Below are positions 56,945-64,000 of a DNA stretch of 64,000 nt, one piece after another. The notes below the pieces were generated by a model. It had not been told where the DNA came from. It worked only from the letters and a program-made list of their open reading frames with translations, and did no database searches. This DNA is from Hyphomicrobiales bacterium (GTDB taxonomy: Bacteria; Pseudomonadota; Alphaproteobacteria; Rhizobiales; Beijerinckiaceae). Position numbers and translations under genes: made by a program. The stretch is from positions 40,620-104,619 of the forward strand of contig JAIXTP010000037.1 of NCBI GenBank assembly GCA_027483895.1, written 5' to 3'. Position 1 is the first letter of the stretch. Every line of letters starts with the position of its first letter.

Positions 56945-57463
56945 ATGGCCGACCAGAACCGTACCGTCTCCGCAGCCGAGATGCAGGAGCTCCTGCGCCG
57001 GTCCTTCGCCATGCGCGCGGCCTTCTATGCCGAGACCTTCGACGTGCTGAAGGACAAGTTCGGCCGCGAGGAGGCGCTCGCGCTCTGCATGGAGATGACG
57101 CGCCGCATGGGCGAGAAGATGGGCGCGAACTACGCCCAGTTCGGCCCCGCCGACATCGAGGGCCTGAAGAACGGATTTCTCGCCGGCATCATCGAAGGCG
57201 AAGCACTCTTCTCGCCTGAGGTGACCCGCTGCGACGCGGACGAACTCCGCATCCACTTCCACCGCTGCCCGCTGAAGGAGGCCTGGGAAGCCCAGGGCCG
57301 CAACGGCGACGAACTCGCGGATCTCTGCACCATCGCCGGCGCCATCGACGGCGGGCTGTTCGAGGCCGCCGGCTTCACCTTCGCGGGAGACACGTGGAAG
57401 CCGGGCGACACGGGCTGTTGCCGCCTGCGCGTGCTTCCCGGCCCCGCAGCCGTCTCTCAGTGA
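56945..57463 (+). CDS. L-2-amino-thiazoline-4-carboxylic acid hydrolase family protein (first copy)
   Basis: This 172-residue protein belongs to the ATC_hydrolase family, named for the enzyme that opens L-2-amino-thiazoline-4-carboxylate on the way to cysteine. Recurrent family landmarks are present: a helical N-terminus ([18 protein letters not shown]), then [36 protein letters not shown] and CCRLRV near the end. It shares its pattern of cysteines (RC, LC, final C) with the second copy at 62078-62581. Enzyme activity is assumed from family only. It lies between the oxidoreductase (13 bp) and the Liv-type binding protein (41 bp). Confidence 0.78.
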   Translation: MADQNRTVSAAEMQELLRRSFAMRAAFYAETFDVLKDKFGREEALALCMEMTRRMGEKMGANYAQFGPADIEGLKNGFLAGIIEGEALFSPEVTRCDADELRIHFHRCPLKEAWEAQGRNGDELADLCTIAGAIDGGLFEAAGFTFAGDTWKPGDTGCCRLRVLPGPAAVSQ

Positions 57464-57504
57464 TCGAAACCGCCTCCGCAACCATCGACCTCAGGAAACG
57501 TCCC

Positions 57505-58632
57505 ATGCTCAATCGTCGCAGCCTTCTCTCCCTCGGCGCGGGCGCTCTCGCGCTCTCCGTCTCCTCCGCGGCCTTCGCGCAGCAGCCGACCTACAAGATC
57601 GGCTATCAGCTGCCGCTGACCGGCAACACCGCCCAATACGGCGTCGACTTCAAGAATGCGGCCGAGATCGCGCTCGACCGCTTCGCCAAGGCGAACAAGC
57701 CCTTCAAGGTCGAGATCGTCTTCGAAGACAGCCGTTCGGACGCCAAGGAAGGCGTCGCGATCGCCCGCAAATTCGCGGACGACAAGGCGATCGTCGGCGT
57801 GCTCGGCGACTTCACCTCCGGCGTGTCGATGGCGTCCGCGCAGGTCTACAAGGAAGCGGGCATGCCCCAGCTCTCCCAGACGGCCTCGCATCCCGACTAC
57901 GCCAAGATCTCGGAATGGCAGTTCCGCAACATCACGACGCAGGCGCAGGAAGGCCCGCTGAACGCGGAATGGATGTACGCGCTCGGCTACCGCAAAGTGG
58001 CGGTGATCGCGGAGCAGACCGACTGGGGCCAGACGGTCGTCTCCAACTTCGCCGACAAGTTCAAGGCGCTCGGCGGGCAGGTCGTGTTCTCCGAGTTCTT
58101 CAACCGCGGTCTCGCCGATTTCCGCCCGATCCTCACCAAGATCGGCCGCGAGCGCCCCGACGCGATCTATACCGGCTTCTTCTACGAGGACGGCGCGCAG
58201 TTCCTGAAGCAGGCGAAGCAGCTGGGCCTTGCCACGCCGATCCACTCGACCTCGGCCGCCTACAACCAGCAGCTCATCACGCTCGCCGGCGGCGATTCCG
58301 AAGGCATGAAGCTGACCGCCACCTTCCTGCCGACCAACCCGGCCGCGAACGTTCAGGAATTCGTCGCCGCGTGGAAGGCCAAGACCGGTCAGGCCGAGCC
58401 CGGCCAGTTTCCGGCCCAGGCCTATGATGCGGTCAACATCATGCTCGCCGCCCTCGAGCGCGCCCATGCCGCCGGCAACGTCACCCGCAAGAGCCTTCGC
58501 GACCAGCTGGCCGCAACGAAGGATTTCCCGGGCGTGACCGGCAACACCACCTTCGACGCGAACCGCGAGCCCGCCAAGCAGCTCGTCCGCGCGCAGGTGA
58601 AGGGCGGCGCCTTCGTCGCCGTGCAGAACTGA
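57505..58632 (+). CDS. Liv-type ABC transporter substrate-binding protein
   Basis: This 375-residue periplasmic binding protein starts MLNRRSLLSLGAGALALSVSSAAFAQ, a signal peptide with a twin-arginine pair that may use Tat. The mature protein is a type I periplasmic binding fold of the LivK/branched-chain family (IGYQLPLTGNTAQYGVDFKNAAEIALD). AGGA lies about eight bases before the ATG at 57505. Such proteins bind amino acids, amides or urea; the neighbouring ATC hydrolases hint at a small nitrogen/sulfur heterocycle or amino acid. It is 43 bp upstream of livH. Confidence 0.92.
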   Translation: MLNRRSLLSLGAGALALSVSSAAFAQQPTYKIGYQLPLTGNTAQYGVDFKNAAEIALDRFAKANKPFKVEIVFEDSRSDAKEGVAIARKFADDKAIVGVLGDFTSGVSMASAQVYKEAGMPQLSQTASHPDYAKISEWQFRNITTQAQEGPLNAEWMYALGYRKVAVIAEQTDWGQTVVSNFADKFKALGGQVVFSEFFNRGLADFRPILTKIGRERPDAIYTGFFYEDGAQFLKQAKQLGLATPIHSTSAAYNQQLITLAGGDSEGMKLTATFLPTNPAANVQEFVAAWKAKTGQAEPGQFPAQAYDAVNIMLAALERAHAAGNVTRKSLRDQLAATKDFPGVTGNTTFDANREPAKQLVRAQVKGGAFVAVQN

Positions 58633-58675
58633 CGGAACGGCCCGCAACACGCCGTCCCGAGGAATACGGACCGAG

Positions 58676-59584
58676 ATGGACTATTATCTTCAACAGCTCG
58701 TCATCGGCCTGTCCCTCGGGATGGTCTATGCATTGGTCGCCATCGGCTTCACGCTGATCTTCGGCGTCCTCAACGTCGTGAACTTCGCTCACGGCGAGAT
58801 CTACACGATCGGGGCCTTCGCGGGGCTGCTGCTCTTCACGAGCTTCGCCCCGCCTTTGGCCGCGGTGATCCTGATCGTCCTCGCGGTGGGTGCGCTTGCG
58901 GGCGTGGGGCTGGAACGGCTGGCCTTCCGGCCGTTCCGGCGCTTCACCGACGAGGCGAGTCTGAAGTCCCGCGCCATGCGCGAGGCGACGCTGATGTCCT
59001 CCCTCGCGCTCTCCATCGTGGCGCGCGAGGCCATCGAGCTGATCTTCGGCTCGCAGTTCCAGGCGGTGCCGTTCAAGCTCCTGCTCAACAATCCGATCAA
59101 GCTCGGTCCCGTGACCATCGTCGACGGCGACCTCGTGATCCTCGGCACCTCGGCGCTGATGCTCTTCGCGCTTCAATACGTGCTCAAGCACACCCGCGTC
59201 GGCCTCTCGATCCGGGCGGTGTCGAACAACGCGCTCGGTGCCCGCTATGTCGGCATCGACACGAACCGCACGATCGCTTGGACCTTCGCGGTCGGATCCG
59301 CGATGGGGGCGGTCGCGGGCATTCTCGTGGGCCTCTATTACGGCGCCATCTTCCCGGCCATGGGCTTCTCGCCCGGCATCAAGGCCTTCGTCGCGATGGT
59401 GATGGGCGGTCTCTCGTCGATCCCCGGCGCCGTCGTCTGCGCCATGATCATCGGCGTCAGCGAGGCGCTTTCCACCATCTTCGTCGCCTCCGTCTGGCAG
59501 GACCTCGTCGCCTACGCGTTCCTGATCGTGACGCTCATCTTCTTCCCGCGCGGCATTTTCGGAGGCGTTCGTGAGCGTGTCTGA
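58676..59584 (+). CDS. livH: Liv-type ABC transporter permease (LivH)
   Basis: This 302-residue permease has about eight membrane helices and the family features LNVVNFAHGEIYTIGAF and FTVGSAMGAVAGILVGLYYG-like segments near residue 205. It is one of two membrane subunits of the importer. Its 3' end overlaps livM by 14 bases, which is common in Liv operons. Confidence 0.95.
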   Translation: MDYYLQQLVIGLSLGMVYALVAIGFTLIFGVLNVVNFAHGEIYTIGAFAGLLLFTSFAPPLAAVILIVLAVGALAGVGLERLAFRPFRRFTDEASLKSRAMREATLMSSLALSIVAREAIELIFGSQFQAVPFKLLLNNPIKLGPVTIVDGDLVILGTSALMLFALQYVLKHTRVGLSIRAVSNNALGARYVGIDTNRTIAWTFAVGSAMGAVAGILVGLYYGAIFPAMGFSPGIKAFVAMVMGGLSSIPGAVVCAMIIGVSEALSTIFVASVWQDLVAYAFLIVTLIFFPRGIFGGVRERV

Positions 59585-60596
59585 TCCCGGACGCGGCCGG
59601 AGCCTGCTCTGGACCGCGCTGCTCCTCATCGTCGTCTTCGCCGTGGTGCCGGCGCTGCTCGCCTCGGCGGGCCGCAGCTATCTCTATCAGGTCGCGAACC
59701 TGATCATGATCTTCTCGCTGCTCTCGGTCTCGATGCATCTCGTGACCGGCGTGGCGGGCCTGCTCCAGCTCGGGCATGCCGCCTTCTACGGCGTGGGCGC
59801 CTATTGCGCGGCGCTGCTCGCCACGCATTTCAAGCTGTCGATCGGCATCACGCTGCCGGCCGCGGGCCTCGCGGCGGGCCTCGTGGCCTTCCTCGTCGCG
59901 TTGCCGACCATGCGGCTCGTCTCGATCTATTTCGCGGTGGCGACCTTGGGCATCGGTCAGATGCTCTACGTCGTCATGCTGAACTGGGTCCCGGTGACGA
60001 AGGGCCCCAACGGCATCCTCCTGTTCGGGGGGCTGCAGTTCCTCGGCTTCGACCTCTCCAAGCCCGCGCCCGCCTATTTCTTCGTCGCGACCGTCGTCAG
60101 CGTCTCGATCTACGTGCTCCACCGCCTGTCGCATTCCTATTACGGCAACGCGCTCCGCGCGCTCAGGGAAGACGACCAGTGCGCGGATGCGATGGGCATC
60201 GATACCGCGCGGCTGAAGCTCGAGAGCTTCACGGTGTCCGGCTTCTTCGCGGGCGTCGCGGGCGCCCTCTGGGCGCATACGGCGGGCTACATCTCGCCGG
60301 CCGACTTCAACTTCAACGTCTCGATCCTGATCTTGTCCATGGTGGTGCTGGGCGGGCTCGGCTCGCTGCCGGGCGCGATCGTCGGCGCGGTGCTCCTGAT
60401 CGGCCTCCCCGAACTGCTGCGCGAGTTCAAGGCGGGCGACTACCGCAACATCATCATCGGGCTCGTGCTGTTCGGCGCCATCCTGTTCCTCCCCAAGGGC
60501 CTGATCGGCGAAACGTCGGCACTCGATCTGGTGCGGCGCCAGTTCGGCCGCGGGCGCAGCATCCCGGGCCATGAGGGAGGCGTGGGCTGGAAATGA
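59571..60596 (+). CDS. livM: Liv-type ABC transporter permease (LivM)
   Basis: This 341-residue permease starts at a GTG inside the end of livH. It has the LivM hallmarks TGVAGLLQLGHAAFYGVGAYCAA and the cytoplasmic loop LREDDQCADAMGIDTARLKLESF. It pairs with LivH. Its stop overlaps the livG start by four bases. Confidence 0.95.
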   Translation: MSVSDPGRGRSLLWTALLLIVVFAVVPALLASAGRSYLYQVANLIMIFSLLSVSMHLVTGVAGLLQLGHAAFYGVGAYCAALLATHFKLSIGITLPAAGLAAGLVAFLVALPTMRLVSIYFAVATLGIGQMLYVVMLNWVPVTKGPNGILLFGGLQFLGFDLSKPAPAYFFVATVVSVSIYVLHRLSHSYYGNALRALREDDQCADAMGIDTARLKLESFTVSGFFAGVAGALWAHTAGYISPADFNFNVSILILSMVVLGGLGSLPGAIVGAVLLIGLPELLREFKAGDYRNIIIGLVLFGAILFLPKGLIGETSALDLVRRQFGRGRSIPGHEGGVGWK

Positions 60597-61354
60597 GCGA
60601 ACCCTTCCTCTCGATCCGCGATCTCGGCCGGGCCTTCGGCGGCCTCAAGGCGGTGGACGGCGTTTCGGCCGACATCGCGCGCGGCGAACTCGTCGGCCTC
60701 ATCGGGCCCAACGGCGCCGGCAAGACCACGCTCTTCAACCTGATCTCTGGCTTCACGCCGCCGAGCAGCGGGGAGGTGCATTTCAAGGGGCGCCGCATCG
60801 ACGGGCTGAAACCCGACGAGATCGCGCGCGCCGGCATCGGCCGCACCTTCCAGAACCTGCGCATCTTCCCGAACATGTCGGTCTTCGACAACGTGTCGGT
60901 GGGCGCCATCGGCGCCGAGCGCATCGGCATGCTCTCCGCCTTCACGGGCCGCCGCGGCGTGTCCGAGCGCATCTCGCAGCGGGGCCTCGCGGCGCTGCAG
61001 GCCGTGAAGCTCATCGACGACGCCGAGGAACTCGCGGCCAACATCTCCTACGGCAAGCGGAAATATCTCGAGATCGCCCGTGCGCTGGCGATGCAGCCCG
61101 ACCTCTTGATCCTCGACGAGCCCGCCGCCGGCCTGAACGAGACGGAGACCAAGGCGCTCGCCGACTTCATCGCGAGCCTTCACGCGGACGGGATGACCAT
61201 CATCCTCGTCGAGCACGACATGAAGCTCGTGATGTCGATCTGCCGGCGCATCATCGTGCTCGCCTCGGGCCGCAAGATCGCGGACGGCACGCCCGCGGAG
61301 GTGAAGGCCGATCCGGCGGTCCTCGAAGCCTATCTCGGAGGCGACGACGCATGA
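60593..61354 (+). CDS. livG: Liv-type ABC transporter ATPase (LivG)
   Basis: This 253-residue ATPase has Walker A GPNGAGKTT, a LivG-type signature NISYGKRKYLEIARAL (SYG in place of LSGG is usual in LivG), Walker B LLILDEPAAGLN and H-loop VEHD. It starts in the ATGA overlapping the livM stop and ends in another ATGA shared with livF. Confidence 0.95.
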   Translation: MSEPFLSIRDLGRAFGGLKAVDGVSADIARGELVGLIGPNGAGKTTLFNLISGFTPPSSGEVHFKGRRIDGLKPDEIARAGIGRTFQNLRIFPNMSVFDNVSVGAIGAERIGMLSAFTGRRGVSERISQRGLAALQAVKLIDDAEELAANISYGKRKYLEIARALAMQPDLLILDEPAAGLNETETKALADFIASLHADGMTIILVEHDMKLVMSICRRIIVLASGRKIADGTPAEVKADPAVLEAYLGGDDA

Positions 61355-62067
61355 GCACGCCCGTTCTCGACATCGAGAATCTCGAAGTCTCCATGGGCGT
61401 GCAGCGCATCCTGCGCGGCGTGAGCCTGTCGGTGGGGCAGGGCGAGATCGTCGCCGTCGTCGGCGCAAACGGCGTCGGCAAGACCAGCCTCATGCGTGCG
61501 CTGTCGGGCGTCTATCCCGTTCAGGGCGGCCGCATCCGCTTCCTGGGCGAGGACATCACCAACATGCCCTCGCATCGCATCGTCGATCGCGGGCTTCTGC
61601 AGGCGCCGGAAGGGCGCCAGATCTTCTCGTCCATGACGGTGCGCGAGAATCTGGTCCTCGGCGGCGGGCCGCTCGGCCTGTCCGAACTCGACCGCCTGCT
61701 GCCGCTGTTCCCCATCCTGTCCGAGCGCATGCAGCAGAGCGCGGGCTCGCTCTCGGGCGGCGAGCAGCAGATGCTCTGCGTCGCTCGCGCCCTCATGCGC
61801 CGGCCGAAACTGCTCCTGCTCGACGAGCCGTCGCTCGGCCTCGCGCCGAAGATGATCCGCACGATCTTCTCGCTGGTGCGCGAAATCCGCGAGACCGGCG
61901 TCTCGATCCTGATCGTGGAACAGAACGCCCGCGCCGCGCTCAATCTCGCGGATCGTGCGGCGGTGATGGAGGGCGGGCGGATCGTTCTCGCGGGGCCCGC
62001 GCGCGAGCTCCTGGTCGATCCGCGCGTGGCCGAGACCTATCTCGGCGGCCATGTCGATACGCATTGA
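61351..62067 (+). CDS. livF: Liv-type ABC transporter ATPase (LivF)
   Basis: This 238-residue ATPase has Walker A GANGVGKTS, signature LSGGEQQM, Walker B LLLLDEPSLGLAP and an H-loop-type VEQN (Gln replacing His-Asp is normal for LivF). It completes the importer and is followed ten bases later by the second ATC-hydrolase-family gene. Confidence 0.95.
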   Translation: MSTPVLDIENLEVSMGVQRILRGVSLSVGQGEIVAVVGANGVGKTSLMRALSGVYPVQGGRIRFLGEDITNMPSHRIVDRGLLQAPEGRQIFSSMTVRENLVLGGGPLGLSELDRLLPLFPILSERMQQSAGSLSGGEQQMLCVARALMRRPKLLLLDEPSLGLAPKMIRTIFSLVREIRETGVSILIVEQNARAALNLADRAAVMEGGRIVLAGPARELLVDPRVAETYLGGHVDTH

Positions 62068-62077
62068 GGAGAAGGCC

Positions 62078-62581
62078 ATGAGCGACGCTCCCAAGCCCGC
62101 CGCCCCCGTGATGCCGATGATCGAGCGGCGCCGCATCGAGGCGAACATCCTCAAATACGTCTACGAGACGCTCAAGGGCCGTTTCGGGACGGAAGAGGCG
62201 CAGAAGCTCGTGGGCGAGAGCGTCCGCGCCGCGGCGGTGGCGCAGGGTCGCGAACTCGCGGCCAAGGAGGCCGAAGGCACGAGCCTCGGCTCCTTCGCCG
62301 ATCTCCTCCCGCAATGGACGATGGAGGATGCGCTCCGGCTCGAAGTGCTGGAACGCACCGAGAAGAGCTTCGCCTTCAACGTCACCCGCTGCCGCTATGC
62401 CGAGATGTATCGGGAGATGGGCCTCGGCGAGATCGGCCATCTCCTGTCGTGCCAGCGCGACGGCACCTTCTGCGAAGGCTACGATCCCAAGCTGAAGATG
62501 AAGCGCACCCAGACCATCATGGGCGGCGCCTCGCATTGCGATTTCCGCTACTCCTACGACGACGAGGCCGAGAAGGGCTGA
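62078..62581 (+). CDS. L-2-amino-thiazoline-4-carboxylic acid hydrolase family protein (second copy)
   Basis: This 167-residue protein is a paralogue of the gene at 56945: helical N-terminus (ANILKYVYETLKGRFGTEEAQKL), then NVTRCRYAEMYREMG, LLSCQRDGTFCEGY and HCDFRYSY. It keeps the same cysteine pattern plus an extra FCEGY cysteine. The ATG at 62078 is favoured by GAGGAGAAGG upstream. Two copies of one hydrolase family at the two ends of a transporter operon may reflect two substrates or a heteromeric enzyme. Its 3' end overlaps the convergent lipid kinase gene by 28 bases. Confidence 0.78.
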   Translation: MSDAPKPAAPVMPMIERRRIEANILKYVYETLKGRFGTEEAQKLVGESVRAAAVAQGRELAAKEAEGTSLGSFADLLPQWTMEDALRLEVLERTEKSFAFNVTRCRYAEMYREMGLGEIGHLLSCQRDGTFCEGYDPKLKMKRTQTIMGGASHCDFRYSYDDEAEKG

Positions 62582-63462
62582 AGGCCCGCAGCGGCGGGCG
62601 GCGCGTGAACCAGCAGCGCGCCGCGCAGCAGGGAGAAGCGGGCGGGCGTGGTCGTCCGCAGCTCGCCGTCGACATTGACCGGCCGCGGGCGTCTCGTCCG
62701 GATTTCGAACACGTCGCCGCGGCTCGCGCGCACGTCCGACCAATGCACGTGCTGCCCCGAGCGGAGCGCCCACGCGATCAGGGCGAGGCGCCAAAGACGC
62801 GTCGTCTCCAAACTGTAGAGATCGAGCTTCCCGTCATCGATGCGGGCATCGGGCGCGATCGTCAGTCCGCCCCCGTGATGCCGTCCGTTGCCCACCGCCA
62901 CCATGAGGCTCCGTGCCTCGGTCCGCTCGAAATCTCCCTCGATCGTCACGCGGAAGCTCCGCGCCCGGAGGATCAGCCGCAGCGCAGTAAAGAGATACCC
63001 TGACCGGCCGAAGCGCCGCTTGGCGGTCTCGGTGAGTTCGCCCGCGAGATCCGCCGAGAGCCCGATGCTCGCGGCATTCAGGAAGGGAACCCCGTTCACG
63101 AGCCCGACATCGACGGGCCGCGGCCGCGTCCGGGCGATCAGCGCGACGGCTTCCGCCGGATCGGTCGGAAGGCCCAGCGTGCGTGCGAAATCGTTCGCGG
63201 TGCCGAGCGGCAGGACCCCGAGCGGCGGCCCGCCGTCGAGCAGGGCGGCCGCGATGCCGCCGAGCGTCCCGTCGCCGCCGCCCGCGACGACGACGTCATG
63301 TCCGCCGGAGCGTCGACTGCGCCGCGCCTCCTCGATCAGCGCGTCGGCAGGACCGCCGAGCGCATCGACGACGAAGCCCGTGCGCCGGAGAAGGTCCTCC
63401 GCCCGATCGAGCGCTTCCGCTCCGCTGCGGCTTCTCGGGTTCACAAGCAGCAGGGCTCGCAC
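62554..63462 (-). CDS. diacylglycerol/lipid kinase family protein (YegS/BmrU-like)
   Basis: This 302-residue kinase has the nucleotide-binding motif VVAGGGDGTLGGIA and the conserved LPLGTANDFARTL, hallmarks of the DAGK catalytic family, and the C-terminal VNVDGE. Relatives phosphorylate diacylglycerol, ceramide or phosphatidylglycerol. The GTG start at 63462 is supported by GGAGGAGG eight bases upstream; a TTG ten codons earlier is possible. Its 3' end overlaps the second ATC-hydrolase gene by 28 bases, on the opposite strand. Confidence 0.9.
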   Translation of the reverse strand: MRALLLVNPRSRSGAEALDRAEDLLRRTGFVVDALGGPADALIEEARRSRRSGGHDVVVAGGGDGTLGGIAAALLDGGPPLGVLPLGTANDFARTLGLPTDPAEAVALIARTRPRPVDVGLVNGVPFLNAASIGLSADLAGELTETAKRRFGRSGYLFTALRLILRARSFRVTIEGDFERTEARSLMVAVGNGRHHGGGLTIAPDARIDDGKLDLYSLETTRLWRLALIAWALRSGQHVHWSDVRASRGDVFEIRTRRPRPVNVDGELRTTTPARFSLLRGALLVHAPPAAAGLQPFSASSS

Positions 63463-63567
63463 GGACCGGGCCTCCTCCCCTTCGGCTCTCAACGCCCGCC
63501 GGGCTCCTCCGTTCGCGGGAACCCGATGTCAGGGGAGGCGTCGGCGACGAAGAACAGGTGAACCCGA

Positions 63568-63762
63568 ATGCCGACGGACGGAGCGGACGCGCCATCGCTT
63601 TTCCGGCTGATCGCCACGGTCGGCGGCCCGATCCTGCTGGGGCTCGTGATCGCGTGGGTGCTCCTGCGCAAGCGTGGCAAACCGGGCGGCGCCCCCGACG
63701 TCGCGAACCCGGAATATCGCGCGCCGCCGCATCCGCCGGGGCAGGGGCCTTCGGATGTTTGA
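63568..63762 (+). CDS. small single-pass membrane protein of unknown function
   Basis: This 64-residue protein has one clear membrane helix (about residues 12-33, LIATVGGPILLGLVIAWVLL) followed by a positive cluster (RKRGK) and a Pro-rich tail (YRAPPHPPGQGP). Positive-inside topology puts the tail in the cytoplasm. AGGTGA lies about eight bases before the ATG. No family was recognised. It is divergent from the lipid kinase gene and followed by a hairpin. Confidence 0.6.
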   Translation: MPTDGADAPSLFRLIATVGGPILLGLVIAWVLLRKRGKPGGAPDVANPEYRAPPHPPGQGPSDV

Positions 63763-63782
63763 TGCCGATCGAAGCTCAGGAA

Positions 63783-63807
63783 CGCGGATTTTCGGCGAAA
63801 ATCCGCG
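63783..63807. terminator. perfect 11-bp hairpin upstream of the rRNA-like promoter
   Basis: Arms 63783-63793 and 63797-63807 form a perfect 11-bp stem with a GGC loop, 20 bases after the small membrane protein gene. Without a T-run it is a weak terminator candidate, but it would shield the downstream strong promoter from read-through. Confidence 0.5.
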
Positions 63808-63887
63808 ATAACCGATTCATTTCTCGATCGTTTTTCCGTGAGTGGGCAAAAATCGGCCGCTCATGACGTTTTTTTGAAAGGCTCGTG

Positions 63888-63917
63888 TTGACTCGTGTCA
63901 GGGGTGCCGCCTATATA
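63888..63917 (+). promoter_or_regulatory. strong promoter of a probable rRNA operon
   Basis: TTGACT (63888-63893) and TATATA (63912-63917) are separated by 18 bases, followed by a GCGCC discriminator. The upstream DNA is AT-rich (63820-63880), as in rRNA UP elements, and the downstream words GGTTGTCTTCTAGGATCTTG resemble the leader of alphaproteobacterial rRNA operons. No rRNA is inside the window. Confidence 0.65.
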
Positions 63918-64000
63918 GCGCCAACGACGGCGGCGCCGCGGCCACTTGGGTGGGATGCGGGGCCGGTTCGGTTGTCTTCTAGGATCTTGGGCGATTGGAT

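Overview
This 64 kb window is chromosomal DNA of a high-GC alphaproteobacterium, most likely a member of the Hyphomicrobiales (Rhizobiales). The evidence is gene content and order: argH next to an LptM-type lipoprotein, purC-purS-purQ-purL-bolA-grxD, comF-grxC-nitrilase-DUF1178, bolA-dnaJ-cobS-cobT-rpmB, a SUV3-like helicase followed by an S4 protein, fdxA, carD and an RpoH-type sigma factor, and the F1-ATPase zeta inhibitor (DUF1476). I see no insertion sequence, prophage or CRISPR array, and I cannot name the genus.

Layout. 1-10 kb: arginine biosynthesis, a TlpA-type thioredoxin, an FkbM methyltransferase, monothiol glutaredoxin plus BolA, and the purine genes purL/purQ/purS/purC, interrupted on the opposite strand by a TadG-like gene. 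10-20 kb: housekeeping and salvage genes (HpaI-type aldolase, methyltransferase, ComF, GrxC, nitrilase-type amidase, SCP2-type thiolase, D,D-carboxypeptidase, two EamA exporters, a CobW metallochaperone). 20-25.8 kb: an acyl-CoA ligase, an NMT1/THI5-type ABC importer and TerC. 25.8-34.4 kb: a sugar or sugar-acid uptake and oxidation cluster (UgpC-type ABC importer, one 2-hydroxyacid and two beta-hydroxyacid dehydrogenases, a LacI repressor) with recurring CG-centred operator-like sites. 34.4-47.6 kb: conserved core genes (BolA, J-domain protein, CobS/CobT, L28, DUF3108, helicase, S4, FdxA, CarD, RpoH, M48 lipoprotein). 47.8-52 kb: tRNA-Arg(CCU), then a compact wecB-nfrA-nfrB-like surface-polysaccharide cluster. 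52-62.6 kb: TetR and Lrp regulators, an Asp/Glu-type racemase, pncB, and an eight-gene operon that places two ATC-hydrolase-family proteins and an FAD oxidoreductase around a complete Liv-type ABC importer. 62.6-64 kb: a lipid kinase, a small membrane protein, and a strong promoter whose context resembles a ribosomal RNA operon leader; the rRNA itself would start beyond the window.

The two least ordinary systems are the miniaturised Nfr-like polysaccharide module (48.2-52.0 kb), which appears to lack the regulatory and repeat regions of its E. coli counterpart, and the amino-thiazoline-hydrolase/Liv transporter operon (55.6-62.6 kb). Regulatory DNA of note includes a perfect 28-bp palindrome between divergent genes at 16.6 kb, a LacI-type operator lying on the lacI -35 box at 33.4 kb, and a long structured leader before carD.
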